Below are positions 1 to 5,669 of a stretch of DNA of 11,957 bases, one piece after another. Under the pieces are notes generated by a model that was not told the DNA's origin, searched no databases, and was given only the letters and a program-made list of their open reading frames with translations. The position numbers were made by a program, and so were the translations under genes. Positions within the stretch are counted from its first letter, which is position 1. Each line of letters opens with the position of its first letter. The DNA lies in contig NZ_JBHUOV010000014.1 of the NCBI RefSeq assembly GCF_042686125.1, positions 1 through 11,957 on the forward strand. The letters run 5' to 3'. The DNA is from Oceanihabitans iliipiscarium. Lineage in GTDB: Bacteria > Bacteroidota > Bacteroidia > Flavobacteriales > Flavobacteriaceae.

Positions 1-22
1 AGAGTGAGAAATAATGAAGCAC

Positions 23-220
23 AACGTGTTCGTGTATGATTTTTTGCGGATTGAGCCGAAGCTATTTTTAGCTTTGGATGAGCCACTTGTGGCGAAAAAT
101 CCGCTGGAGGAAAATGGCAAGGCTCTGACTTGCGAATTTTCCGATTAGTTAAATATACAAATTGTAGGATAAAATCTTCCACATAACCAACTTGCGTAGC
201 AATTAATTATACACGTTGTT
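23..220 (-). repeat. R1: attC-like cassette repeat, long form, belonging to the esterase module
   Basis: The outer ends are AAC 23-25 and GTT 218-220, enclosing CGTGTAT 31-37 and ATACACG 209-215, which are complementary. The spacers between the paired boxes are asymmetric: GTGTT on one side and TT on the other. The interior folds on the plus strand into GCGGATT 46-52 / AATCCGC 98-104 enclosing hairpin A (56-64 with 69-77, TTTT loop, one G58-T75 wobble) and hairpin B (82-86 with 89-93). Hairpin C follows (109-115 with 136-142, with inner GCAAG 117-121 / CTTGC 129-133). Nothing in it looks like a real gene; the short open frames across it are by-products of the repeat. Confidence 0.9.
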
Positions 221-237
221 AGAGGCAGTTTTTATTA

Positions 238-1458
238 CTATTCTAATTCCTTTAGTTTAGCTTGAGCTTCTTGATTTCCGTCTATTCCAACTGCTTTTTT
301 ATAGTTGTTAATTGCTTCTGATTTGTTTTTTTGAGATAAAAAGTAATTCCCTAAAGCAACAAAACTTTTTGATTCATTAGGATAGAAATCAGCATTCAGT
401 TCTAAATATGCTAAAGCTTTTTTAGGAAGATTATGTCCATCTAACATAAAGAACCCAACTTGATTTAGTAATTCCCATTCAGGTTTTACTTCACGTTTCA
501 TTTGAATGCTCAATTTTTTATAGTGGGTTTTAAAAGGCTCTGTTAATTCTTTGGCAGAATATTCTTTTGGTGTGTTAAAACGCCACATTTCTGGGAATGG
601 AAACCAAGAGAAAATAGACCGCAATCCATTATACTGGGCTGGAACAACAATGCTTCCGTGGTCTTCATTCTCAAAGTATTCCCATTTAAAATTAATCTCT
701 TTATTATTTTTCACTAATAGGTCGTGAAACTTTAAATTGGCTCTAATCTGTTCAGTAGGAACTGTTTTGTCTCTTCTAACTTTAACCGTGTCCATTGCTT
801 TGCCAATACTATTAGCCACCGCTATATATAATGATTTTTCTTTTCGATTTCCTTTATTTAGTTGTTCTTGAGTTTCTTTAACCAGATTTTCTTTGTCCCA
901 CCAAAGACTTGGGTCAATTGCCAAATAATTATCAAAAGAATTTTCGTTATGTAAGTATGAATAAAGTACAAAAAGACCTCCTGTAGAATGACCAATAATG
1001 GTATTGTTGTTTTCGGTTGGGTATTTATTGTTGATATACGGTTTTAATTCTTGATTTATGAATTTTAAAAAATTACTGGCACCTCCAGAAGTTTCCGATT
1101 CGTGTCCGCGTTGAAAAGGAACATTAGTATTCGTAAAATCTCTTGTTCTATCCGTATTGGTAATGCCAACTATTATAGATTGAGGAATTTTGAAAGGCGT
1201 TAGCTGCTTTTGCATTCCAGTAATAACATAAAATTGTTGAGATGCGTCCAATACATAAATAACTGGATATTTTTTAGTGCTATTAAAGTCCTCAGGTGTA
1301 TGTATCCAAATTTCTCTTTGCTCTTTTAGTATTTTGGAATATAAGCTATCAACTTTCCCAACTACTATTTGCTTTTCGCTATTTTGATTAAATTGTGCTA
1401 TTCCTTTGAAACATAGGAACAAGGTAATTATGGTTATTACAATTTTAGACTTTCTCAT
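238..1458 (-). CDS. Secreted alpha/beta-hydrolase esterase (IroE/Fes/esterase-D-like) with C-terminal TPR
   Basis: This is probably an exported serine esterase. The N-terminus (residues 1-22, ending GIAQ) is a signal peptide, so the enzyme should act in the periplasm or at the surface. The hydrolase domain covers about 30-290. The nucleophile elbow GHSTGG is at 156-161 (Ser158), DPSLWW at 182-187 follows it as in the esterase (PF00756-type) family, and ENEDHGS holds the likely catalytic His267. Residues ~325-400 form a short helical TPR-like tail (ALAYLELNADFYPNES, then EAINNYKKAV). The length of 406 aa fits Bacteroidota esterases of this architecture. The ATG at 1456-1458 is chosen because it starts a clean signal peptide. 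The substrate is unknown; siderophore or acyl esters are only family-based guesses. The gene is the only cargo of its cassette and has a 109-bp leader, enough for its own promoter. Confidence 0.85.
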   Translation of the reverse strand: MRKSKIVITIITLFLCFKGIAQFNQNSEKQIVVGKVDSLYSKILKEQREIWIHTPEDFNSTKKYPVIYVLDASQQFYVITGMQKQLTPFKIPQSIIVGITNTDRTRDFTNTNVPFQRGHESETSGGASNFLKFINQELKPYINNKYPTENNNTIIGHSTGGLFVLYSYLHNENSFDNYLAIDPSLWWDKENLVKETQEQLNKGNRKEKSLYIAVANSIGKAMDTVKVRRDKTVPTEQIRANLKFHDLLVKNNKEINFKWEYFENEDHGSIVVPAQYNGLRSIFSWFPFPEMWRFNTPKEYSAKELTEPFKTHYKKLSIQMKREVKPEWELLNQVGFFMLDGHNLPKKALAYLELNADFYPNESKSFVALGNYFLSQKNKSEAINNYKKAVGIDGNQEAQAKLKELE

Positions 1459-1511
1459 TTGTTTGGTAAGGTTTTAGTTTGTAATTATTTCTTTTGGATA
1501 ATTGACAACAT

Positions 1512-1519
1512 CAAAAATA
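1512..1519 (-). promoter_or_regulatory. Candidate Bacteroidota -7 box for the esterase gene
   Basis: On the minus strand this reads TATTTTTG, a perfect TAnnTTTG match lying 54 bp upstream of the start codon inside the cassette. No clear TTTG -33 element is found about 20 bp further upstream, so the call rests on one box and position. Confidence 0.3.
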
Positions 1520-1567
1520 ATTCCAGACTTGTCCTTTTTACCTATCGTGTTTTTTTAAATTGCCTCT

Positions 1568-1766
1568 AACGTGTTCGTGTATGGTTTCGTGCGGATTTTC
1601 AGCTGAAGCGCTTTGCGCTCAGATGAGCCGCTTGCGGCGAAAAATCCGATGGAAAAAAAGCGTGATGCTGAGCGACGCGAATTTTTCCACGAAACTAAGA
1701 TAGTTAAAATGTAGGAATAAATCTTTCACTTAACCATCTGCGTTAGCATGAACTATACACGTTGTT
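1568..1766 (-). repeat. R2: attC-like cassette repeat, long form, most diverged sequence
   Basis: The outer boxes are as in R1 (AAC 1568-1570, GTT 1764-1766), but much of the interior differs while folding in the same plan. Hairpin A becomes CTGA(A)GCGC 1603-1611 with GCGCTCAG 1615-1622, leaving one bulged A at 1606 or 1607. Hairpin B becomes GCCGC 1627-1631 / GCGGC 1634-1638, a compensatory change from GCCAC/GTGGC in R1. Hairpin C keeps GGAAAAA/TTTTTCC arms with inner GCGT/ACGC. With the esterase leader it fills the 320-bp gap between genes 1 and 2. Confidence 0.85.
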
Positions 1767-2249
1767 GTAGTGCGTTATTTACGCAATATTATTCGTATAT
1801 TTTCCAACAGCTTTTAATTCCGCTATTCCACTTTCTTGTTCAGCTAGTACTTTCAATTCTCGACAAAATACATCAATCGAATTTGGTTCAATTATCAATT
1901 CCATTGTGAGTTTATCTTTCTCTTCTTTTCTGTATTCAGTTGCAACATTTTCTTCCATTGTGATTTGCAGTCCGCATTTTCCAGTTATTCCGATTTTATA
2001 AAATTCCATTTCGAAATAAGCGTAGCTGTCTTTTTCTCCGCAAGAGTGAGTCACTTTATCTTTTCCAAATGGAAATCCATTAAGCTCATTTACAAATTTG
2101 AGTAGAGAATCAGATACTTCATAAACTTCCGTAATGCCAGAGTATCGTCCATTATTCGCCGAAACTTTTAATTCGAACATATGCTCATCTTTCCAGACAA
2201 CTTCTAATCTTAAATATCTTTCGTTCATTTTTTCTTTAATGCACTACAA
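1570..2249 (-). mobile_element. Cassette 2 (R2 plus conserved hypothetical gene)
   Basis: The private terminal inverted repeat is GTTGTAGTGC 1764-1773 and GCACTACAAC 2241-2250, a 10/10 match. The gene nearly fills the space, with 12 bp between start codon and the inverted repeat and 5 bp between inverted repeat and stop codon. Confidence 0.6.
1779..2228 (-). CDS. Conserved hypothetical protein, 149 aa
   Basis: I do not assign a function. The protein is soluble, without signal peptide or membrane segment. It opens with a beta-rich stretch (LRLEVVWKDEHMFELKV, then SGITEVYEV) followed by a short helix and GFPFGKDKV, a pattern I associate with small conserved hypothetical proteins of scattered distribution, some of which may be immunity-like. 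The C-terminal half has alternating beta segments (YAYFEMEFYKIG, CGLQITME) and a final helix. The ATG lies only 12 bp inside the cassette end, and the upstream sequence is repeat R3, so there is no room for a private promoter. The reading frame fits the cassette limits at both ends, which supports it as a real gene. Confidence 0.75.
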   Translation of the reverse strand: MNERYLRLEVVWKDEHMFELKVSANNGRYSGITEVYEVSDSLLKFVNELNGFPFGKDKVTHSCGEKDSYAYFEMEFYKIGITGKCGLQITMEENVATEYRKEEKDKLTMELIIEPNSIDVFCRELKVLAEQESGIAELKAVGKYTNNIA

Positions 2250-2442
2250 CGTGTTCGTGTATGATTTTTTGCGGATTGAGCCGAAGCTATTTTTAGCTTC
2301 GGATGAGCCATTTATGGCGAAAAATCCGCTGGAGGAAAATAGCAAGGCTTAGTCTTGCCAATTTTCCGATTAGATAAATATACAAATTGTAGGATAAAAT
2401 CTTCCAATTAACCAACAATAGCAATTAATTATACACGTTGTT
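2248..2442 (-). repeat. R3: attC-like cassette repeat, long form, belonging to the toxin-antitoxin module
   Basis: The ends are AAC 2248-2250 and GTT 2440-2442. Hairpin A is perfect (CCGAAGCTA 2281-2289 / TAGCTTCGG 2294-2302). Hairpin B is GCCAT 2307-2311 / ATGGC 2314-2318, where both arms changed relative to GCCAC/GTGGC. Hairpin C is GGAAAAT / ATTTTCC with inner GCAAG / CTTGC. The sequence is otherwise close to R1, R4, R8 and R9. Confidence 0.9.
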
Positions 2443-2489
2443 ACCTGCTGGCTATCTTATAAATCTTAATTATGTTTAAAGTAATTATA

Positions 2490-3593
2490 CTAAAAAGATA
2501 AATTCAAAAATTTCACCTTTGTTTTTAAACTGTTAAGTTCTATACTTTTATAAAGATTATTATATCTTCTTTGTACTTGTGCTACTATAATTCCTGGGTG
2601 TTTTTGGAATTTTTTACTCAAATGCATAATCAATTCACTATCAAAATTGGGATATTGAAATAATTCGTTTCTCTCTTTATCTGATAATAGCATTCTAGCT
2701 GCAAAGGCATCAGCTTCTTCTTCTTTTTCAATATCAGGAGTAATACTTTCAATACCATCTATAAATATATCTTTTTTACCATGGTATAAAACATGTCCTA
2801 ACTCGTGGTAGAAAGTAAACCAAAATGCATTATAATCTTTCTTTCTATCTGTCATTTGAATAAGAGGAATACTATTGTTTTTAATCCATCTAGTTGCACC
2901 ATAAATAGGAGCTTTTGCAATACAAGGAGTATATACTAAAGCTACACCACAAGAAGCACACAATTCTTGTAATTCTTCCAGCCAACTATCTGAATGCTCA
3001 TATGAAATTTGTTGAATAAGATTTAAACTATTGCGCAATAATTTTTTATCGAATGAAGCTACATTTATTTTATCTGCTTGTAATTCTCCTATACGTAACC
3101 AAACTGAAATTGCTTGTGGTTCAGATGTATGGCGTAGCTCAATTTTAAAGGCGAGCGAACTACCATTGTAAATATCTGACCATTGAGTGGGAGAAGCGAC
3201 TCTAAAAAATTTCAGTAAACTATTAGCTAATTCTGTTTTTTTACGAGAATCAGGAAGTAAACCAAAAGACTTCATTTTGGCTAAAGGAAAAGATGACACC
3301 CAATCTTCGCATTGCTCCAAATGCTCCATTTGTTCAATCTCTAGTAATTCATCCTGATAGTTGCGTTCCAAATTGAGCCAAAAATTTGCAGACACTCCTA
3401 ATACATACTCCAATTTTGTAGCTGTTTCCTTGGTAATAGGTGCTTTTCCTTTTATTAATTCATTTAGTTTAGGAATAGACCTACCTAGTCGCTCTGCCAA
3501 TTCTGCTTGAGACATGCCAATAAAGTCTATGTGCTCTTGAATACTGTCGCCTGGACAGGAGAGTAAGGTTCTTTTTAATTGTAAATCAGTCAT
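2490..3593 (-). CDS. higA: HigA-like antitoxin: XRE-type HTH fused to ImmA/IrrE metallopeptidase-like domain
   Basis: This is the antitoxin and probable autoregulator of the pair. Residues ~18-75 form an XRE/HigA helix-turn-helix (MSQAELAERLGRS then LNELIKGKAPIT and the VSANFWLNLERNY tail typical of HigA addiction-module antitoxins). The C-terminal ~200-310 is an M78 (ImmA/IrrE) domain with the zinc motif HELGH at 263-267 and the downstream acidic EEEADAFA segment at 291-298 that supplies the third ligand in this family. At 367 aa it is far longer than classical HigA (~100 aa), but HTH-ImmA/IrrE fusions downstream of RelE-type toxins are a known variant. The gene starts 16 bp after the toxin stop, so the two are co-transcribed toxin first, as in higBA. 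Whether the peptidase is active is unknown; the zinc residues are intact. Confidence 0.85.
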   Translation of the reverse strand: MTDLQLKRTLLSCPGDSIQEHIDFIGMSQAELAERLGRSIPKLNELIKGKAPITKETATKLEYVLGVSANFWLNLERNYQDELLEIEQMEHLEQCEDWVSSFPLAKMKSFGLLPDSRKKTELANSLLKFFRVASPTQWSDIYNGSSLAFKIELRHTSEPQAISVWLRIGELQADKINVASFDKKLLRNSLNLIQQISYEHSDSWLEELQELCASCGVALVYTPCIAKAPIYGATRWIKNNSIPLIQMTDRKKDYNAFWFTFYHELGHVLYHGKKDIFIDGIESITPDIEKEEEADAFAARMLLSDKERNELFQYPNFDSELIMHLSKKFQKHPGIIVAQVQRRYNNLYKSIELNSLKTKVKFLNLSF

Positions 3594-3609
3594 AATAATT
3601 CCTTTTAAG

Positions 3610-3942
3610 TTAGTGAGGGTCTTCTATAGACTCAATACTTATAATGGTTATTTCTTTTAAATTAATTCCACCATCTTCTAAGGTTGGTATAGGATCTTGA
3701 TTAATTATAAATAAGATTCTCCAATTTTCTTGAATATCTATTGACCAAGTACCTTCACCTTTTCCTTTGTGTTGGTGTAATCTCAATATTGGTAATTTTG
3801 AGATAACTTCTAAATTATCTGCACTTTCAAGCTGGATTCTTCGTTGTTTGATTTTTTTTGCCAATTTGCCATAACTTTTAGCTAACCCTTTATCGGTAGT
3901 AAGTGACTTTTCCAGTTTGTTATTTTTGTACGATAACTCCAT
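3610..3942 (-). CDS. higB: HigB-like toxin, RelE/ParE superfamily
   Basis: This is a 110-aa toxin of the HigB/RelE type, expected to be a ribosome-dependent mRNA interferase. Family features visible are the helical start (LAKSYGKLAKKIKQRRIQL), LPILRLHQHKGKG at ~51-63, then GTWSIDI (64-70) and WRILF (74-78), matching the LHxLKG...WSIxIxxxWRIxF core of HigB proteins. The length is close to the family norm of 90-110. The ATG at 3940-3942 is the first start after the leader. The gene precedes the antitoxin gene, the inverted order characteristic of higBA. The leader carries two tandem TAnnTTTG boxes and an upstream palindrome, consistent with an autoregulated promoter inside the cassette. Toxicity and partner specificity are inferred. 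Confidence 0.85.
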   Translation of the reverse strand: MELSYKNNKLEKSLTTDKGLAKSYGKLAKKIKQRRIQLESADNLEVISKLPILRLHQHKGKGEGTWSIDIQENWRILFIINQDPIPTLEDGGINLKEITIISIESIEDPH

Positions 3943-3964
3943 TGTAAATGCAAAAACTTTGCCG

Positions 3965-3980
3965 CAAAATTACAAAATTA
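3965..3980 (-). promoter_or_regulatory. Tandem -7-like boxes upstream of higBA
   Basis: On the minus strand TAATTTTG occurs twice back to back (3973-3980 and 3965-3972), each a perfect TAnnTTTG match, 23-38 bp upstream of the toxin ATG. No convincing TTTG -33 element is seen. The exact 8-bp duplication may give two start sites or a repeated operator half-site. Confidence 0.4.
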
Positions 3981-4020
3981 TTTACTTAAAAGGTTAATGA
4001 TTTTTTATTTTTTTAATTCT

Positions 4021-4036
4021 TGCTAAAAATTTAGCA
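4021..4036. promoter_or_regulatory. Palindrome upstream of higBA, possible operator
   Basis: TGCTAAA 4021-4027 and TTTAGCA 4030-4036 form a perfect 7-bp inverted repeat around two bases, 41 bp upstream of the nearest -7-like box. It lies inside the cassette and is absent from the other leaders. HigA-type antitoxins bind such palindromes, but no site for this protein is known, and position so far upstream is not ideal. Confidence 0.3.
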
Positions 4037-4080
4037 TTGAAATACAATTTCAGTAGAATAGGTTTTCACAGCTTGCAGGT

Positions 4081-4276
4081 AACGTGTTCGTGTATGATTT
4101 TTTGCGGATTGAGCCGAAGCTATTTTTGGCTTCGGATGAGCCACTTGTGGCGAAAAATCCGCTGGAGGAAAATAGCAAGGCTCTGACTTGCGAATTTTCC
4201 GCGAAACTAATATACGAATTAAAGTTAGCTTGTTCACTTAACCAACATTGCGTAGCAATTAATTATACACGTTGTT
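4081..4276 (-). repeat. R4: attC-like cassette repeat, long form, belonging to the lipoprotein module
   Basis: The ends are AAC 4081-4083 and GTT 4274-4276. Hairpin A is CCGAAGCTA / TGGCTTCGG: the second arm changed A to G, giving a T-G wobble on the plus strand instead of breaking the stem. Hairpin B is GCCAC/GTGGC. With the higBA leader it fills the 346-bp gap between genes 3 and 4. Open frames on both strands across it are repeat translations, not genes. Confidence 0.9.
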
Positions 4277-4911
4277 GTGCATAGTATTTTATTCCGCTTC
4301 CCATTTGTCAGTTCTTTTGAAATCATCATTTATAGATAAATAGTGGATGGCTAAAATCAATTGAACATTCGGGTCGTTTAAGTTGAAATCTTTTTTATTA
4401 TTCAGAATATTCGAATAATTTAAATACAATTCATTAAAGTCTCCAGCAGCACTAACTCTGTCTGCATATTTTGCAATTGCAGTATTCGTTTTTCCTAATT
4501 CAATTAAATAGCTTATATATTTTCCATTAACTGGACAAAGACTTTTTAATTCAGTTCCGCTTTCAGGATAAATTGATTTACAAAAAGCCCAAATTTCGTC
4601 AAAAGTAGATTCCGAGATTTCATTATAAAGCTCTTTTTGTTTATCAAAATCAATATTATTCCAAAATCCGCTACCTGTTGCTTCTAAATATTCGTGAGGA
4701 GTTCTTTCGTAGCAAGTTTTAAAATCAGATTCCATTCCCAAACACATTTGGTTTTTAAAGAATTCAGTTATCTTATTTAAATCAGATATTTGCTCTGTTG
4801 TAAAGTTGTTTTTTAATTCAGTTGTTGAATATTGAGATTTACAAGAAAAACTTAATTGTAAAATTATTATTCCAAATATCAATGTTAACGTTTTTCTCAT
4901 ATTATGCACAA
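4083..4911 (-). mobile_element. Cassette 4 (R4 plus putative lipoprotein gene)
   Basis: The terminal inverted repeat is GTTGTGCATA 4274-4283 and TATGCACAAC 4903-4912, 10/10, followed after one mismatch by three more matching bases. The start codon sits 2 bp inside the inverted repeat's inner edge and the stop codon 5 bp from the other, so the unit is almost all gene plus repeat. Confidence 0.6.
4289..4900 (-). CDS. Putative lipoprotein of unknown function, 203 aa
   Basis: I do not recognise a characterised family. From the ATG at 4898-4900 the protein begins MRKTLTLIFG and has a hydrophobic core ending in LSFSC, giving a lipoprotein-type leader with Cys20 as the likely lipidated residue. It would therefore be anchored in a membrane of the envelope. 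A GTG three codons earlier (4907-4909) is also in frame, but it lies inside the cassette terminal inverted repeat and would add residues before a good leader, so I prefer the ATG. The mature part is helix-rich with several cysteines (QMCLGME, KTCYERT, AFCKSIY, SLCPVNG) that may form disulphides. There is no room for a promoter between the gene and R5. Unlinked functionally to its neighbours as far as can be seen. Confidence 0.75.
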   Translation of the reverse strand: MRKTLTLIFGIIILQLSFSCKSQYSTTELKNNFTTEQISDLNKITEFFKNQMCLGMESDFKTCYERTPHEYLEATGSGFWNNIDFDKQKELYNEISESTFDEIWAFCKSIYPESGTELKSLCPVNGKYISYLIELGKTNTAIAKYADRVSAAGDFNELYLNYSNILNNKKDFNLNDPNVQLILAIHYLSINDDFKRTDKWEAE

Positions 4912-5036
4912 CGTGTTTGTGTATGGTTAGTTGCGTGTTTCAGCAACTAATTTAGTAAACAAAAACGAACGCAAGAAAATTCCGAAGGAATTTTCCAAAT
5001 AAGCAACGACCAAAGCAATTAATTATACACGGTGTT
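4910..5036 (-). repeat. R5: attC-like cassette repeat, short form, belonging to the two-TM protein module
   Basis: The ends are AAC 4910-4912 and GTT 5034-5036. The outer boxes are TGTGTAT 4918-4924 and ATACACG 5025-5031, pairing with one T-G wobble on the plus strand. The interior is unrelated to the long form: AGTTGC / GCAACT arms early in the repeat and a perfect hairpin GAAAATTCC 4975-4983 / GGAATTTTC 4987-4995 with a GAA loop. The base before the terminal GTT pair is changed (GGT in place of GTT). Confidence 0.85.
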
Positions 5037-5549
5037 GTACCTCGTTTTTTTTCAGTTTAGTAATTCCGATTATTTCTGTCAATCTTTTTAATCCGTTTCT
5101 TGAAATAATTCTAAATGCTAATTCCGTAAAGACAAATCGAAAAACGACCAATGCCATTAAAGTCGGAAATATCAATGAAATTATTATCTCTTTTTCCTTT
5201 GTGAATAATGCTATTGTAAATCCGATTATTGGGAATAAATATATAAGCGATAACATTATTCTAAATGCCTTATGAATCCTAATTTCAAGAGTACCTTTTT
5301 TCGATTTCAGCGTACCTTCTAAAATACAAAAAGCTCCTCGACCAGGTTTTGATGAGATTATTTTAAATCCTTTATTATCAACTTGTCCGATAAATGTTTT
5401 TTTAGTCCATTCAGATACGAGTGAGTCAGTTATCAGAGTATTTTTTTCCAATTCCGATAATGCATCTGTACTTTCTTTTGTCAGTTCAAACACGTAATTA
5501 TTAGTCGGAAATATTTTCATTCAGCGTTCAGTTTGGAAATGAGGTACAA
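4912..5549 (-). mobile_element. Cassette 5 (R5 plus two-TM protein gene)
   Basis: The terminal inverted repeat is GTTGTACCTC 5034-5043 and GAGGTACAAC 5541-5550, 10/10. The gene runs through the inverted repeat and ends in R5, so its stop codon belongs to the repeat. Confidence 0.6.
5023..5520 (-). CDS. Small membrane protein of unknown function, 165 aa
   Basis: No family is recognised. An N-terminal soluble part of about 85 residues (charged, with GRGAFCILEGTLKSKKG in a beta-like segment) is followed by two hydrophobic helices, ~86-106 and ~111-133, then a basic helix. It is probably an inner-membrane protein with both termini on one side. The last residues, VQHRV, are encoded by the cassette end and by R5, and the TAA stop lies in the repeat's TATAATT box. 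The ATG is 27 bp from the AAC of R6, leaving little promoter space. The length of the open frame and its fit between the inverted repeats support a real gene; function and partners cannot be inferred from the neighbours, which are separate modules. Confidence 0.7.
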   Translation of the reverse strand: MKIFPTNNYVFELTKESTDALSELEKNTLITDSLVSEWTKKTFIGQVDNKGFKIISSKPGRGAFCILEGTLKSKKGTLEIRIHKAFRIMLSLIYLFPIIGFTIALFTKEKEIIISLIFPTLMALVVFRFVFTELAFRIISRNGLKRLTEIIGITKLKKNEVQHRV

Positions 5550-5669
5550 CGTGTTCGTGTATAATTGTGTTACGGAAAATCAGTATGATTTTCCGATGAG
5601 TACACAAGTTAATTAATTCCGAGGATTTTCCGATAGGGAAATCAGAAGTAATTAATTATACACGTTGTT
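5548..5669 (-). repeat. R6: attC-like cassette repeat, short form, belonging to the STAND nuclease module
   Basis: The ends are AAC 5548-5550 and GTT 5667-5669, with CGTGTAT and ATACACG boxes. The interior holds a perfect 10-bp hairpin CGGAAAATCA 5573-5582 / TGATTTTCCG 5586-5595 and a second stem GATTTTCC 5624-5631 / GGGAAATC 5636-5643. The second stem has a T5629-G5638 wobble on the plus strand. Confidence 0.85.

Larger units (their letters stand above)
25..1569 (-). mobile_element. Cassette 1 (R1 plus esterase gene), integron-like unit
   Basis: The boundaries assume crossover between G and TT in gene orientation, as in integrons; the exact point is inferred. The gene-flanking ends are GTTAGAGGCA at 218-227 and its exact reverse complement at 1561-1570. 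Bases 1-22, before R1, are the end of another module whose terminal sequence (rc GTTGTGCTTC) is unrelated to cassette 1, showing that the match follows the module and not the repeat. Confidence 0.6.
2250..4082 (-). mobile_element. Cassette 3 (R3 plus higBA-like toxin-antitoxin operon)
   Basis: The terminal inverted repeat is GTTACCTGC 2440-2448 and GCAGGTAAC 4075-4083 (9/9). Two mismatched bases follow, then a further GCT/AGC match. The module carries two co-directional genes 16 bp apart and a long promoter-like leader, the usual layout of a self-sufficient toxin-antitoxin cassette. Confidence 0.6.

Noticed and set aside
2134..2352. 72-aa open frame on the plus strand containing VYDFLRIEPKLFLASDE
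   Set aside because: It overlaps the start of the 149-aa gene antisense and then translates repeat R3; the same peptide appears wherever a long-form repeat is read in this frame.
4031..4237. 68-aa open frame on the minus strand
   Set aside because: It is the reverse reading of R4 plus the end of cassette 3; it has no domain and would cover the cassette junction.
4084..4284. 66-aa open frame on the plus strand
   Set aside because: It lies entirely in repeat R4, has a repeat-derived sequence and is opposite in orientation to all cassette genes.
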